A DNA stretch of 64,000 nucleotides from Mesoflavibacter zeaxanthinifaciens DSM 18436 (GTDB lineage Bacteria > Bacteroidota > Bacteroidia > Flavobacteriales > Flavobacteriaceae), in the NCBI RefSeq assembly GCF_000422365.1, contig NZ_AULQ01000005.1, positions 62,001-126,000 of the forward strand, in the 5' to 3' direction. A model generated the notes under the pieces. The model made no database searches, had not been told where the DNA came from, and saw only the letters and a list, made by a program, of their open reading frames with translations. Made by a program: the position numbers and the translations under genes. How positions within the stretch are numbered: position 1 is the stretch's first letter; every line of letters starts with the position of its first letter. Positions 9,450-18,679 of the stretch are shown here, piece after piece.

Positions 9450-9511
9450 ACTTTTGGTTTTCTATAAAAGTAAGAAAACACAAACAGTATATAAAGTTAA
9501 GTTATTAACGA

Positions 9512-11461
9512 TTACTTTCGTTTTTTCTTTTTATACTTTACCTTATTTTTTCGTTGGTTAAAAGGTACAGCATCGTTAAAGGTGTTTTTTGTTTTACCAG
9601 GTTTATTTTTACGCCATTTTTCATCTTTTTTAGGCAATAAAACATCAAGTAAATCTTGTCTTCCTAATTTATTAAGCGTGTTTTTAATCCAAGCTTTGTT
9701 TTCATCTTTATACCAAAAGAAAAAACGGTGTTGTTCATCCTTTTCCTTTCTGGTTTTTGGCGTATTTACCTTTTTAAGCGTATACGGATGGTAACCACTG
9801 TAATAAATTACCGTTGCAACCGTCATTGGTGTTGGCGTAAAACCTTGAACTTGCTCAAGCTGAAAGCCCATATCTTTAGTTTCGGCAGCAAGATTTGCCA
9901 TATCTTCCACTTCGCAGGCAGGATGATTTGAGATGAAATACGGAATTAACTGTAAGTTCAGTTTATTCTTGATATTGATTTTATCAAAACGTTCTTTAAA
10001 CTTATGGAAGTAACTAAACGATGGTTTTCGCATTAATTTCAAAACAGGATCACTGGTATGTTCTGGAGCTACTTTAAGTCGACCAGAAACATGCTTTGTC
10101 ATCACTTCTTCGGTATAATCGTCTAATTCTTTTGGATCTGCGTTTTTATTGAATTCTGGCACCAACATATCGTGTCTAATTCCAGAACCGATAAATGATT
10201 TTTTCACCTTCGGATGACTATCAACCGCTTGATATAATTCGGTTAACGGCTTATGAGACGTATCTAAATTGCTACAAATGACTGGCGAAATACAACTTGG
10301 CGCGACACATTTATCGCAAATAGATTGAACTTTACCTTTCATTTGGTACATATTAGCGCTTGGTCCGCCAATATCAGATAAATAGCCTTTAAAGTCTGGC
10401 ATATTCACCACTTTATCAACTTCTCTTAATATAGACTCTTTACTACGACTTGCTATAAATTTTCCTTGATGTGCCGAAATGGTACAAAAACTACAACCAC
10501 CAAAACAACCACGATGAATGTTTATAGACGTTTTTATCATCTCGTAAGCAGGAATTGGTCCACGCTTATTGTATTTTGGATGCGGTAAACGCGTGTAAGG
10601 CAAATCGAAAGAGGCATCAATTTCGGCTTCCGTCATTGTAGGATACGGCGGATTTATCATCAGCATCTTATTACCTACCTTTTGAAAAATACGTCTTGCG
10701 GCTAACTTATTTGATTCTTGTTCTATAATTTTAAAGTTAGATGCGTATGCTTTTTTGTCTTTTAAACAGGTTTCGTGTGAGGCGATTTCAACATCTTCCC
10801 AATTCTTGTTTTTTGGGATATCGTTTTCATCATTAATAAGAATTGCAGTTTGGTTAACTGTATTAATGCTATTGAAAGGTACACCACGTTCTAACAGACG
10901 CACAATTTCACGTAAGGGCTGTTCGCCCATTCCGTACACCAACATATCTGCTTTAGAGGTTTCTAAAATGGTTGGCATTAATTGATCGCTCCAATAATCG
11001 TAATGGGTTACACGACGTAATGAACCTTCAATACCACCAATTAAAACTGGTGTATCTGGCCATTTTTCTTTTAAAATTTTACTGTAAACGGTAGATGCAT
11101 AATCTGGTCTAAAACCTATTTCGCCATTTGGCGTGTAGGCATCTTTATCACGACGCTTTTTGTTGGCGTTGTAGTTGCTAATCATAGGATCCATACAACC
11201 ACCTGTAACACCGAAGAATAAACGTGGTTTACCTAACTTAACAAAATCCTGAAGATTATCGTTAACATTAGGTTGTGGTACTATAGCCACTCGTAAACCC
11301 ATACTTTCTAGCAAACGTCCAATTACTGCTGGACCAAACGTGGGATGATCTACATAAGCATCGCCGCTAAATAGAATTACATCCAGATATTCCCATCCGC
11401 GAATTTTCACCTCTTTATTTGTGGTAGGCAACCAACTAGAAAGTCTTAATTCTTCTTGCAT
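9512..11461 (-). CDS. YgiQ family radical SAM protein
   Basis: This 649-residue protein belongs to the YgiQ/UPF0313 family. The N-terminal region has a cobalamin-binding-like fold (GDAYVDHPTFGPAVIGRLLE). The radical SAM cluster motif is CFGGCSFC within RGCFGGCSFCTISAHQG. A second set of cysteines (ICDKCVAPSCISPVIC) may bind another cluster. The C-terminus is a Lys/Arg-rich tail as in other family members. Length is near the usual size. The reaction is unknown. It is transcribed alone, with the unrelated KAP gene 62 bp downstream. Confidence 0.92.
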   Translation of the reverse strand: MQEELRLSSWLPTTNKEVKIRGWEYLDVILFSGDAYVDHPTFGPAVIGRLLESMGLRVAIVPQPNVNDNLQDFVKLGKPRLFFGVTGGCMDPMISNYNANKKRRDKDAYTPNGEIGFRPDYASTVYSKILKEKWPDTPVLIGGIEGSLRRVTHYDYWSDQLMPTILETSKADMLVYGMGEQPLREIVRLLERGVPFNSINTVNQTAILINDENDIPKNKNWEDVEIASHETCLKDKKAYASNFKIIEQESNKLAARRIFQKVGNKMLMINPPYPTMTEAEIDASFDLPYTRLPHPKYNKRGPIPAYEMIKTSINIHRGCFGGCSFCTISAHQGKFIASRSKESILREVDKVVNMPDFKGYLSDIGGPSANMYQMKGKVQSICDKCVAPSCISPVICSNLDTSHKPLTELYQAVDSHPKVKKSFIGSGIRHDMLVPEFNKNADPKELDDYTEEVMTKHVSGRLKVAPEHTSDPVLKLMRKPSFSYFHKFKERFDKINIKNKLNLQLIPYFISNHPACEVEDMANLAAETKDMGFQLEQVQGFTPTPMTVATVIYYSGYHPYTLKKVNTPKTRKEKDEQHRFFFWYKDENKAWIKNTLNKLGRQDLLDVLLPKKDEKWRKNKPGKTKNTFNDAVPFNQRKNKVKYKKKKRK

Positions 11462-11580
11462 AACGCTGCAAAATTAATCAAAAATTAAACTATAATAGAT
11501 TTTTTAAAAGGAATTATTAGTTATGATTACCCATACTCACTAAACAACACAACAACTCATTATGAGATAGTTACCAATTT

Positions 11581-12120
11581 TTATCTTAATTTATCTGTAT
11601 GTAATTGCCTTAGCTTATTCAGTTTCGGATCTATGACATAGGTGCAATACCCATAATCTGGATTATTTTGATAAAATTCTTGGTGTTCTTTTTCAGCTTC
11701 ATAAAAAATACCCATTGGACTAACTTCTGTAACTATTTGATTGCTATATAAAGGATTTAATTCTTCTAAAACACGATTAGCAATTTCCTTTTGTTTATCA
11801 TTATAATAGTATATCACAGATCGATATTGTGTCCCAACATCTGCACCTTGTCTATTTAAAGTTGTAGGATCATGTGTTGTCATAAAGATTTCAAGAATGT
11901 CTTTATAACTAATAATATTAGCATCAAAAGTTACTTTAACCACTTCGGCATGACCAGTTAACCCAGAACAAATCTCGCGATAAGTTGGTTTACCTGGCGC
12001 ATTACCACCTGTGTAACCAGAAATTACTTCTTCTACACCTTTTACATGATTAAACACTGCTTCTGTACACCAAAAACATCCACCACCAACGGTAGCGACT
12101 TCTAACTTTTTTGTTGTCAT
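11581..12120 (-). CDS. msrA: Peptide methionine sulfoxide reductase A
   Basis: This 179-residue enzyme reduces the S epimer of methionine sulfoxide. The catalytic motif GGGCFWCTEAVF puts the nucleophile at Cys15; GYTGG, GHAEVVKVTFD and the QYRSVIYY region are also conserved. There is no signal peptide, so it acts in the cytoplasm. It lies 4 nt downstream of msrB, a classic operon pairing that repairs both epimers of oxidised methionine. Confidence 0.96.
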   Translation of the reverse strand: MTTKKLEVATVGGGCFWCTEAVFNHVKGVEEVISGYTGGNAPGKPTYREICSGLTGHAEVVKVTFDANIISYKDILEIFMTTHDPTTLNRQGADVGTQYRSVIYYYNDKQKEIANRVLEELNPLYSNQIVTEVSPMGIFYEAEKEHQEFYQNNPDYGYCTYVIDPKLNKLRQLHTDKLR

Positions 12121-12124
12121 TAAA

Positions 12125-12574
12125 TTACCCTTCTTTATTAAGAATTAAAGATTCTGAATTTACACAATAACGCAAACCACTTGGTTCTGGACCATCTGGA
12201 AAAACATGTCCTAAATGTGCATCGCAAGTATTACACATAATTTCTACACGGATCATCCCAAAAGACGAATCTTTTTCATATTTGACTGCATTAGTTTGGA
12301 TTGGCTGCGTAAAACTAGGCCAACCTGAACCTGAGCTAAATTTAATTGTAGAATCAAATAAAGGCGAATCACAACACACACAATTATATTGTCCAGCTTC
12401 AAAAGCACTACATAACGCACCACTATGAGGCGCTTCAGTTCCTTTTAATCTTGTAATTCTATATTGATCTTGTGTTAATTGTGCCTTCCATTGCTCATCT
12501 GATTTCTCGACACGTGTATCTGGAGTTGGATTTCCGTTTACAGTAAAACTTATAATATCTTTCCAAGTTAGCAT
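12125..12574 (-). CDS. msrB: Peptide methionine-R-sulfoxide reductase B
   Basis: This 149-residue enzyme reduces the R epimer of methionine sulfoxide. Two CxxC pairs bind structural zinc (CVCCDSPLF and CNTCDAHLGHVF), and RYCVNSESL carries the catalytic selenocysteine-equivalent Cys. The conserved FSSGSGWPSF is present. It has no signal peptide. It is the first gene of a two-gene operon with msrA and is divergent from the ribosomal rplM gene across a 265-bp gap. Confidence 0.96.
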   Translation of the reverse strand: MLTWKDIISFTVNGNPTPDTRVEKSDEQWKAQLTQDQYRITRLKGTEAPHSGALCSAFEAGQYNCVCCDSPLFDSTIKFSSGSGWPSFTQPIQTNAVKYEKDSSFGMIRVEIMCNTCDAHLGHVFPDGPEPSGLRYCVNSESLILNKEG

Positions 12575-12762
12575 TGTTTTCTTTTCCTATTAAATGTTAT
12601 ACATTAAGTCGTGTTAATAAAGCTATCCTTTCAACTTAAATAAAACACTAAAATAATATATTCTTAACTTCTTATAATTAAAATGTTAGTTGTTTTTTTA
12701 TCTAAAAAAAGAGCTAAAAAAAAGATATCAACAGAGTTATCAAATAAAAGTAAGTCCACTAT

Positions 12763-12792
12763 TTGGTAATCAAATATATAATCGTAAATTTG
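12763..12792 (+). promoter_or_regulatory. rplM promoter (-33 TTG, -7 TAAATTTG)
   Basis: TTG at 12763-12765, a 19-bp spacer and TAAATTTG at 12785-12792 form a textbook Bacteroidota vegetative promoter. The predicted transcript starts near 12797 and has a leader of about 43 nt before the GTG of rplM. Confidence 0.75.
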
Positions 12793-12839
12793 CAAACTCT
12801 TTTTGAGAGAGGAATGTTTAATAAAAAATAATTAATAAC

Positions 12840-13295
12840 GTGGACACATTAAGCTACAAAACGATTTCAGCAAACAAAGCTACTGTAGATAAGCAGTGGG
12901 TTTTAGTAGATGCTGAAGGTCAGACATTAGGTCGTTTAGCTTCTAAAGTTGCAAAACTTTTAAGAGGAAAACACAAGCCTAGCTTTACACCACATGTTGA
13001 TTGTGGAGACAATGTAATTGTTGTTAACGCAGAAAAAATCAACTTAACAGGAAACAAGTGGAACGATAAGACTTACTTACGTCACACAGGTTACCCAGGT
13101 GGTCAAAGAAGTTTAACTGCTACTGAAATGTTTGGAAAAGATCCAGCAAGATTAGTAGAGAAATCAGTAAAAGGGATGTTACCTAAAAACAAATTAGGAG
13201 CAGACTTATTCCGTAATTTAACTGTTGTTGTTGGTACAGAGCACGCTCACGAAGCTCAAAAACCAAAAACAATTAACTTAAACGAATTCAAGTAA
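12840..13295 (+). CDS. rplM: 50S ribosomal protein L13
   Basis: This 151-residue protein matches L13: [35 protein letters not shown], the LTGNKW-KTY block and RHTGYPGG. It opens with GTG, giving MDTLSYKT, a common flavobacterial N-terminus; no upstream ATG in frame fits better. It overlaps rpsI by one nucleotide (TAATG), the usual L13-S9 operon. Confidence 0.97.
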   Translation: MDTLSYKTISANKATVDKQWVLVDAEGQTLGRLASKVAKLLRGKHKPSFTPHVDCGDNVIVVNAEKINLTGNKWNDKTYLRHTGYPGGQRSLTATEMFGKDPARLVEKSVKGMLPKNKLGADLFRNLTVVVGTEHAHEAQKPKTINLNEFK

Positions 13296-13681
13296 TGGAA
13301 GTAATTCACAAAATTGGTCGTCGTAAGACCGCAGTTGCTCGTGTATACTTATCTAAAGGAGAAGGAAACATCACGATTAACAAAAAAGATTTAAATGACT
13401 ACTTCACTACAGGTACATTACAGTACAAAGTAAAACAACCTTTAATGTTAACAGAAAACGAAGGTGACTTTGATATTAGAGTAAATGTATTTGGAGGTGG
13501 TATTACAGGACAAGCAGAAGCTGTACGTTTAGCAATCTCTCGTGCAATGTGCGAATTAGATGCTGAAAACAGAGGTATTCTTAAACCTGAAGGATTATTA
13601 ACAAGAGACCCAAGAATGGTAGAGCGTAAAAAATTCGGTCAGAAGAAAGCTCGTAAGAAATTCCAGTTCTCTAAACGTTAA
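13295..13681 (+). CDS. rpsI: 30S ribosomal protein S9
   Basis: This 128-residue protein starts [19 protein letters not shown] and ends KKARKKFQFSKR, the conserved basic tail of S9 that reaches the ribosomal P site. VNVFGGGITGQAEAVRLAISRA is the family core. Its ATG shares one base with the rplM stop, so it is translationally coupled to L13. Confidence 0.97.
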   Translation: MEVIHKIGRRKTAVARVYLSKGEGNITINKKDLNDYFTTGTLQYKVKQPLMLTENEGDFDIRVNVFGGGITGQAEAVRLAISRAMCELDAENRGILKPEGLLTRDPRMVERKKFGQKKARKKFQFSKR

Positions 13682-13842
13682 TATTATTGCTAAAATTTTT
13701 AGCACAAAACAAAAAATTAAACTAGTTATTGTTGTACTTAGCCCAAAAGGCAAGTATAGTTTAGCATCTAAATAATTAAGGCGAATTTATTTTAATGACC
13801 ACTTAATTATTGCTAATTCAACAGAACGTAAACTATTACAAA

Positions 13843-14613
13843 ATGGCAGTAGAAGTAAAAGAATTACTTGAAGCAGGTGTACACTTTGGACACCTTACAC
13901 GTAAGTGGGACCCAAACATGGCTCCTTACGTATACATGGAGCGTAATGGCATCCATATCATAAACTTATACAAAACAGCAGCTAAAATAGACGAAGCTGG
14001 TGCAGCGTTAGCAAAAATCGCAGCATCTGGTCGTAAAATTTTATTTGTTGCTACAAAAAAACAAGCTAAAGACATCGTATCAGAAAAAGCGGCAAGTATA
14101 AACATGCCTTACATTACTGAGAGATGGCCTGGTGGAATGTTAACAAACTTTGTTACTATCAGAAAAGCGATTAAAAAAATGGCTACTATTGATAGAATGA
14201 AGAAAGACGGAACATTTAATACGTTATCTAAAAAAGAACGTTTACAAGTTGACCGTTTAAGAGCTAAGTTAGAGAAAAACTTAGGATCTATCGTTGATAT
14301 GACACGTTTACCAGGAGCTTTATTTGTTGTAGATATTAAGCGTGAGCACATTGCAATTAAAGAAGCACAAAAATTAAACATTCCTATCTTTGCTATGGTA
14401 GATACTAACTCTGATCCACGTGAGGTAGACTACGTAATACCAGCAAACGATGATGCTTCTAAATCTATTGATAAAATCTTAACGCACGTTACAGAAGCTA
14501 TTACAGCTGGTCTTAACGAGCGTAAAGCAGAAAAAGCTGAGAAAGACGCTGCAAAAGCAGACAAAAAATCGGCTCCTAAAAAAGCAAAAGCTTTAAAAGA
14601 GGAAGAAGAATAA
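13843..14613 (+). CDS. rpsB: 30S ribosomal protein S2
   Basis: This is a 256-residue S2 protein. The frame extends upstream to 13810 but the family start is [18 protein letters not shown] at 13843. [40 protein letters not shown] and the [17 protein letters not shown] block are conserved. The last 35 residues form a charged Ala/Lys/Glu tail typical of Bacteroidota S2. A hairpin terminator follows, and tsf comes 89 bp later as in most bacteria. Confidence 0.96.
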   Translation: MAVEVKELLEAGVHFGHLTRKWDPNMAPYVYMERNGIHIINLYKTAAKIDEAGAALAKIAASGRKILFVATKKQAKDIVSEKAASINMPYITERWPGGMLTNFVTIRKAIKKMATIDRMKKDGTFNTLSKKERLQVDRLRAKLEKNLGSIVDMTRLPGALFVVDIKREHIAIKEAQKLNIPIFAMVDTNSDPREVDYVIPANDDASKSIDKILTHVTEAITAGLNERKAEKAEKDAAKADKKSAPKKAKALKEEEE

Positions 14614-14636
14614 ATTAACAATTTTCAAACATGAAT

Positions 14637-14688
14637 AAGTCGTTTAGTTCTTTTCTTTACTGAAAATTAATTGAACGACTTTTTTTTA
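14637..14688 (+). terminator. Terminator between rpsB and tsf
   Basis: AAGTCGTT (14637-14644) pairs with AACGACTT (14674-14681) across a long loop, followed by a T run. It may reduce but not abolish read-through into tsf. Confidence 0.6.
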
Positions 14689-14702
14689 AATTATAACTTA
14701 TT

Positions 14703-15674
14703 ATGAGTGAAGTAAAAATTTCTGCAGCAGAAGTAAACAAGCTAAGAAAAGCTACTGGTGCAGGTATGATGGACTGTAAAAAAGCATTAGTAGAAGCTGG
14801 TGGAGACTTTGATCAAGCAATTGACGTTTTACGTAAAAAAGGTCAAAAAGTTGCTGAAAAAAGAGCAGATCGTGACTCTTCTGAAGGTGCTGCTATCGCT
14901 AAAGTAAACGATGATAACACAACTGGTGTTGCTATTGTATTAGGTTGTGAAACTGACTTTGTTGGTAAAAACGAATCTTTTGTTGCTTTAGCTAACGAAA
15001 TGGCAGATAATGCTATCAACTTTGATAACAAAGAAGAATTTTTAGCTTCTGACTTTAATGGTATTTCAGTATCAGAAAAATTAGTAGAACAAACTGGTGT
15101 AATTGGTGAAAAATTAGACATCAATGCTTTTGAAAAAGTAAACGCACCTTACGTTGGTTCTTACGTACATATTAACAAAATTGCTGCTATCGTTGGTTTT
15201 TCTGCTGCTGTAGATAACGTAGAAACTTTAGCAAAAGACGTTGCTATGCAAATTGCATCTATGGGTGCATCAATCTTATCTTACAAAGATTTTGATCCAG
15301 CATACGTAGCTAGCGAAACTGAAGCAAGAATTGCTGCAATTGAAAAAGAAAACGAAGAGTTAGAGCGTTTAGGAAAAACATTAAAAAATGTACCACAATA
15401 CATTTCAATGTCTCAATTAACTCCAGAAGTTTTAGCTCAAGCTGAAGAAGATGCTAAAGCGCAATTAAAAGCTGAAGGTAAGCCAGAACAAATCTGGGAC
15501 AAAATCTTACCAGGTAAAATGGAACGTTTTATCTCTGATAACACAACTTTAGATCAAGAACAATGTTTATTAGATCAAAAGTTTATCAAAGACGAAAAAA
15601 TGACTGTTGCAGAATACGTAAAATCTTATGGTGATGTTGAAATCACAGGATTTAAACGTGTAAGCGTAGGATAG
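14703..15674 (+). CDS. tsf: Translation elongation factor Ts
   Basis: This 323-residue protein is the nucleotide exchange factor of EF-Tu. The N-terminal UBA-like domain reads KLRKATGAGMMDCKKALVEAGGDFDQAIDVLRKKG; CETDFVGKNESF is the central signature. It is longer than the enterobacterial protein (about 283 residues) because the core region is extended, as is usual in Bacteroidota. A strong hairpin terminator follows. Confidence 0.96.
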   Translation: MSEVKISAAEVNKLRKATGAGMMDCKKALVEAGGDFDQAIDVLRKKGQKVAEKRADRDSSEGAAIAKVNDDNTTGVAIVLGCETDFVGKNESFVALANEMADNAINFDNKEEFLASDFNGISVSEKLVEQTGVIGEKLDINAFEKVNAPYVGSYVHINKIAAIVGFSAAVDNVETLAKDVAMQIASMGASILSYKDFDPAYVASETEARIAAIEKENEELERLGKTLKNVPQYISMSQLTPEVLAQAEEDAKAQLKAEGKPEQIWDKILPGKMERFISDNTTLDQEQCLLDQKFIKDEKMTVAEYVKSYGDVEITGFKRVSVG

Positions 15675-15709
15675 TCTTTTATTGTAAACGCAATAAAACA
15701 TAAATATAA

Positions 15710-15742
15710 AAAGCCATTACAACTTAGTAATGGCTTTTTTTA
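15710..15742 (+). terminator. Terminator after tsf
   Basis: AAAGCCATTAC, six-base loop, GTAATGGCTTT and a T run make a strong rho-independent terminator. Confidence 0.9.
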
Positions 15743-15783
15743 ATGCCTTGAAGTCAAAAAAGACAAAACAAAAATTTTAATAA

Positions 15784-15811
15784 TTTGATTTCAAAAAATT
15801 ATGTAGCTTTG
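15784..15811 (+). promoter_or_regulatory. Candidate pyrH promoter
   Basis: TTTG at 15784-15787, a 16-bp spacer and TAGCTTTG at 15804-15811 match the Bacteroidota promoter, with the spacer slightly short. It lies between the tsf terminator and the pyrH ATG, 19 bp before the start codon. Confidence 0.5.
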
Positions 15812-15830
15812 CTAAACTTTCAAAATTAAA

Positions 15831-16538
15831 ATGAAATACAACCGAATTTTACTAAAACTATCTGGTGAAGCTCTTATGGGTAAGCGCCAATACGGTATAG
15901 ATCCAGAACGATTAGCAGAATATGCAGAAGATATCAAACAACTAACCGACAAAGGTGTTGAAGTTGCCATAGTTATTGGTGGCGGTAATATCTTTAGAGG
16001 TGTTGCAGGAGCAAGTAACGGTATGGATCGTGTGCAAGGTGACCATATGGGTATGCTTGCCACAGTGATAAACGGTTTAGCTTTACAAAGCGCTTTAGAA
16101 GACGCCGATGTAAAAACTAGACTTCAAACAGCCATCAAAATTAATGAAGTTGCCGAGCCTTTTATTAGAAGAAAAGCTTTAAGCCACTTAAGAAAAGGAC
16201 GTGTTGTTATTTTTGGTGGAGGAACTGGTAACCCATACTTTACAACAGATTCTGCAGCAGTTTTAAGAGCAATCGAAATTGAAGCAGATGTCATTTTAAA
16301 AGGAACAAGAGTAGACGGAATTTATAATGCAGACCCAGAAAAAGATAAATCTGCAATAAAATTTGACCACATCACTTTTGATGATGTCATTAGACAAGGC
16401 TTAAAAGTAATGGATACTACAGCATTTACTTTAAGCCAAGAAAACAAATTACCAATCATAGTTTTTGATATGAACAAAAGAGGTAATTTGCTAAAAGTAG
16501 TTTCAGGAGAAAACATTGGAACAGAAGTTAATTTATAA
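15831..16538 (+). CDS. pyrH: UMP kinase
   Basis: This 235-residue amino-acid-kinase-fold enzyme phosphorylates UMP to UDP. The start [17 protein letters not shown], the glycine-rich [26 protein letters not shown] and [16 protein letters not shown] are diagnostic. It follows its own probable promoter after the tsf terminator and precedes frr, the common pyrH-frr order. Confidence 0.96.
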   Translation: MKYNRILLKLSGEALMGKRQYGIDPERLAEYAEDIKQLTDKGVEVAIVIGGGNIFRGVAGASNGMDRVQGDHMGMLATVINGLALQSALEDADVKTRLQTAIKINEVAEPFIRRKALSHLRKGRVVIFGGGTGNPYFTTDSAAVLRAIEIEADVILKGTRVDGIYNADPEKDKSAIKFDHITFDDVIRQGLKVMDTTAFTLSQENKLPIIVFDMNKRGNLLKVVSGENIGTEVNL

Positions 16539-16604
16539 TTTTTATATTTCAATTTTAAAAAATTGGCTCAATTATTGAAAGAGCTTCGATAATAAATACA
16601 TACT

Positions 16605-17159
16605 ATGGAAGAAATTACATTTATTATAGATACTGCTAAAGAAGCAATGGATAAAGCAGTAAAACACTTAGAAAAACAATTTTTGAACATTCGCGCAGGT
16701 AAAGCTAGTCCTGCAATGTTAGGTAGTGTAATGGTTGATTATTATGGATCTCAAACACCATTAAGTCAAGTTGCAAACGTAAACACTCCTGATGGAAGAA
16801 CCATTAGCGTTCAACCTTGGGAGAAAAATATGCTTCAAGAAATTGAAAAAGCAATTATGAATGCTAACCTTGGTTTTAACCCAATGAATAATGGTGATTT
16901 TATAATTATTAATGTACCGCCATTAACTGAAGAACGCAGACGTGATTTAGCAAAACAAGCAAAAGCTGAAGCAGAAGATGCTAAAATCGGAGTAAGAAAC
17001 GCAAGAAAAGAAGCTAATAACGACATTAAAAAAACAGATGATGCTTCTGAAGATGTACAAAAAAATGCTGAGGCAGACATACAAGATCTTACCGATAAAT
17101 ACGTTAAAAAAATTGACGAAATTTTAGCGATTAAGGAAAAAGAAATTATGACCGTTTAA
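16605..17159 (+). CDS. frr: Ribosome recycling factor
   Basis: This 184-residue protein splits post-termination ribosomes together with EF-G. The N-terminal helix (AMDKAVKHLEKQFLNIRAGKASPAML), VDYYGSQTPLSQVANV, QPWEKNMLQEIEKAI and PPLTEERRRDLAKQAK are standard. It lies 66 bp behind pyrH and is followed by a strong terminator. Confidence 0.97.
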   Translation: MEEITFIIDTAKEAMDKAVKHLEKQFLNIRAGKASPAMLGSVMVDYYGSQTPLSQVANVNTPDGRTISVQPWEKNMLQEIEKAIMNANLGFNPMNNGDFIIINVPPLTEERRRDLAKQAKAEAEDAKIGVRNARKEANNDIKKTDDASEDVQKNAEADIQDLTDKYVKKIDEILAIKEKEIMTV

Positions 17160-17165
17160 TGATTT

Positions 17166-17190
17166 AAGCGACTTTAATAGTCGCTTTTTT
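17166..17190 (+). terminator. Terminator after frr
   Basis: AAGCGACT, five-base loop and AGTCGCTT followed by T residues. Confidence 0.88.
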
Positions 17191-17237
17191 ATTTCTTCTT
17201 TTTTAATATATTTTATTTTGGATCGTTTTTAGTTTGA

Positions 17238-18527
17238 ATGTTAAAACACAAATACACTTCTACCCTATTTTTATGCACTACAATATTTTTGTTTAGTGTA
17301 AGTTTTGCGTTTTCTCAAACACCAAAAGATAGTACTGCTGCGGTTAATGATTCAATTAAAAAAGCCAACTTTTTAAACCGTTTAGGTAATGGTTTTTTCC
17401 CTACCAAATTTTTAGATATTGATTTAAGATACTTAGTCAAGTTTAACCAATACGAAGGATTAAGATCTGGACTTGGCGGACAGACAAGCAATGAATTTTC
17501 GGATAAATACCGAATTAATGCTTACTTAGTTTATGGTTTTGTAGATAAAAAATCTAAATATAGTATTGGTGGTGGTGTTAGAGTTGCTCCAAAAACCAAT
17601 ACATGGATTAACCTTTCATATACTGATGATTTACAAGAAACAGGAAGCACGCAATTTATTTTAGACAAACGCTTTTTTCAGTTTTTTGAGCCTCGATTAT
17701 TAAACATAGACTTATTTCATAAACACATTACTACAAAACTATCTGTTGAGCATGAAATTTCACCTAAATTATTAACCGAAACTCAATTTTCAACAAGTAA
17801 CATTAGCCCAACTTACAGTTATAATTTTATTGCTAATAATTCTATCTACCATACGTTTGAGATATCACTTGCTAAGATAGCTTTTCAATATAATCCGTTT
17901 GATAAATTTGATGTAAAAGGTAACAAACAAACATTGGTTAAAAGTGGTTTCCCTAAATTTACTTTACAATACACTAAAAGTTTTAAAGACGTCTTTGGTG
18001 CAGATTTTAACTTTTCTAAAGTAGATTTTAGAACAATTCAAAAGTTTAACCATAAGAATAATGCTAATACATTACTAACATTTACTGCTGGTTTTGCTCA
18101 TGGTGATACGCCTTTAACTCATTTATACCATGCTTACCCGAATAATATCAGAAAAGAAACCATTTTACAACGTTTTTCTGTAGCAGGCATAAATAGTTTT
18201 GAAACTATGTTTTTTAACGAGTTTTTCTCAGATAAGTTTACGACATTTATTGTAAAGCATTATTTTTCTCCTTTTAAAATTACAGAACGTTATCAGCCAC
18301 AATTAGTTTTAATTTCTAGATATGCATTAGGTAATATGAGTAATATTGACAGGCATCAAAATCTTGATTTTAATACGCTTGACAAAGGTTACACAGAAAC
18401 CGGATTTGAAATTAACAAATTGCTTTTTGGTTTTGGCTTAAGTGCTACTTATAGATATGGTGCCTATCACCTACCAAAAGAAGAAGATAATATTGCTGTC
18501 AAATTCACTTTCAATATTACTCTGTAA
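17238..18527 (+). CDS. Outer-membrane beta-barrel protein, DUF5686-like
   Basis: This 429-residue exported protein has a signal peptide (residues 1-27, ending FAFSQ) and a long series of alternating aromatic/polar beta strands ending in VKFTFNITL, the aromatic-rich C-terminus of an outer-membrane barrel. KKANFLNRLGNGFFPTKFLDIDLRYLVKFNQYEG resembles the barrel part of DUF5686 proteins. Those usually carry an N-terminal carboxypeptidase-regulatory-like domain of about 100 residues, missing here, so this would be a short barrel-only version. Function unknown. It appears monocistronic. Confidence 0.65.
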   Translation: MLKHKYTSTLFLCTTIFLFSVSFAFSQTPKDSTAAVNDSIKKANFLNRLGNGFFPTKFLDIDLRYLVKFNQYEGLRSGLGGQTSNEFSDKYRINAYLVYGFVDKKSKYSIGGGVRVAPKTNTWINLSYTDDLQETGSTQFILDKRFFQFFEPRLLNIDLFHKHITTKLSVEHEISPKLLTETQFSTSNISPTYSYNFIANNSIYHTFEISLAKIAFQYNPFDKFDVKGNKQTLVKSGFPKFTLQYTKSFKDVFGADFNFSKVDFRTIQKFNHKNNANTLLTFTAGFAHGDTPLTHLYHAYPNNIRKETILQRFSVAGINSFETMFFNEFFSDKFTTFIVKHYFSPFKITERYQPQLVLISRYALGNMSNIDRHQNLDFNTLDKGYTETGFEINKLLFGFGLSATYRYGAYHLPKEEDNIAVKFTFNITL

Positions 18528-18652
18528 ACTTATTTGAATACAAATCTGTTTTTAAACAATGTAAAGCTTTTAAAATATTTTAAAATTTACTAGGCAAACA
18601 ATATTAAAAACATTTTTAACCTTGATTGCCTAGTAAATACATTGGTTTTACA

Positions 18653-18660
18653 TACCTTTG
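18653..18660 (+). promoter_or_regulatory. -7 box of the MMPL exporter gene
   Basis: TACCTTTG matches TAnnTTTG and lies 20 bp before the ATG. The nearest TTG upstream sits 24 bp away, wider than usual, so only the -7 box is called. Confidence 0.5.
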
Positions 18661-18679
18661 CATAATTTTTTGAAGCAAT

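Noticed and set aside
13688-13702. GCTAAAATTTTTAGC palindrome after rpsI as terminator
   Set aside because: The stem is AT-rich and no T run follows on the plus strand.
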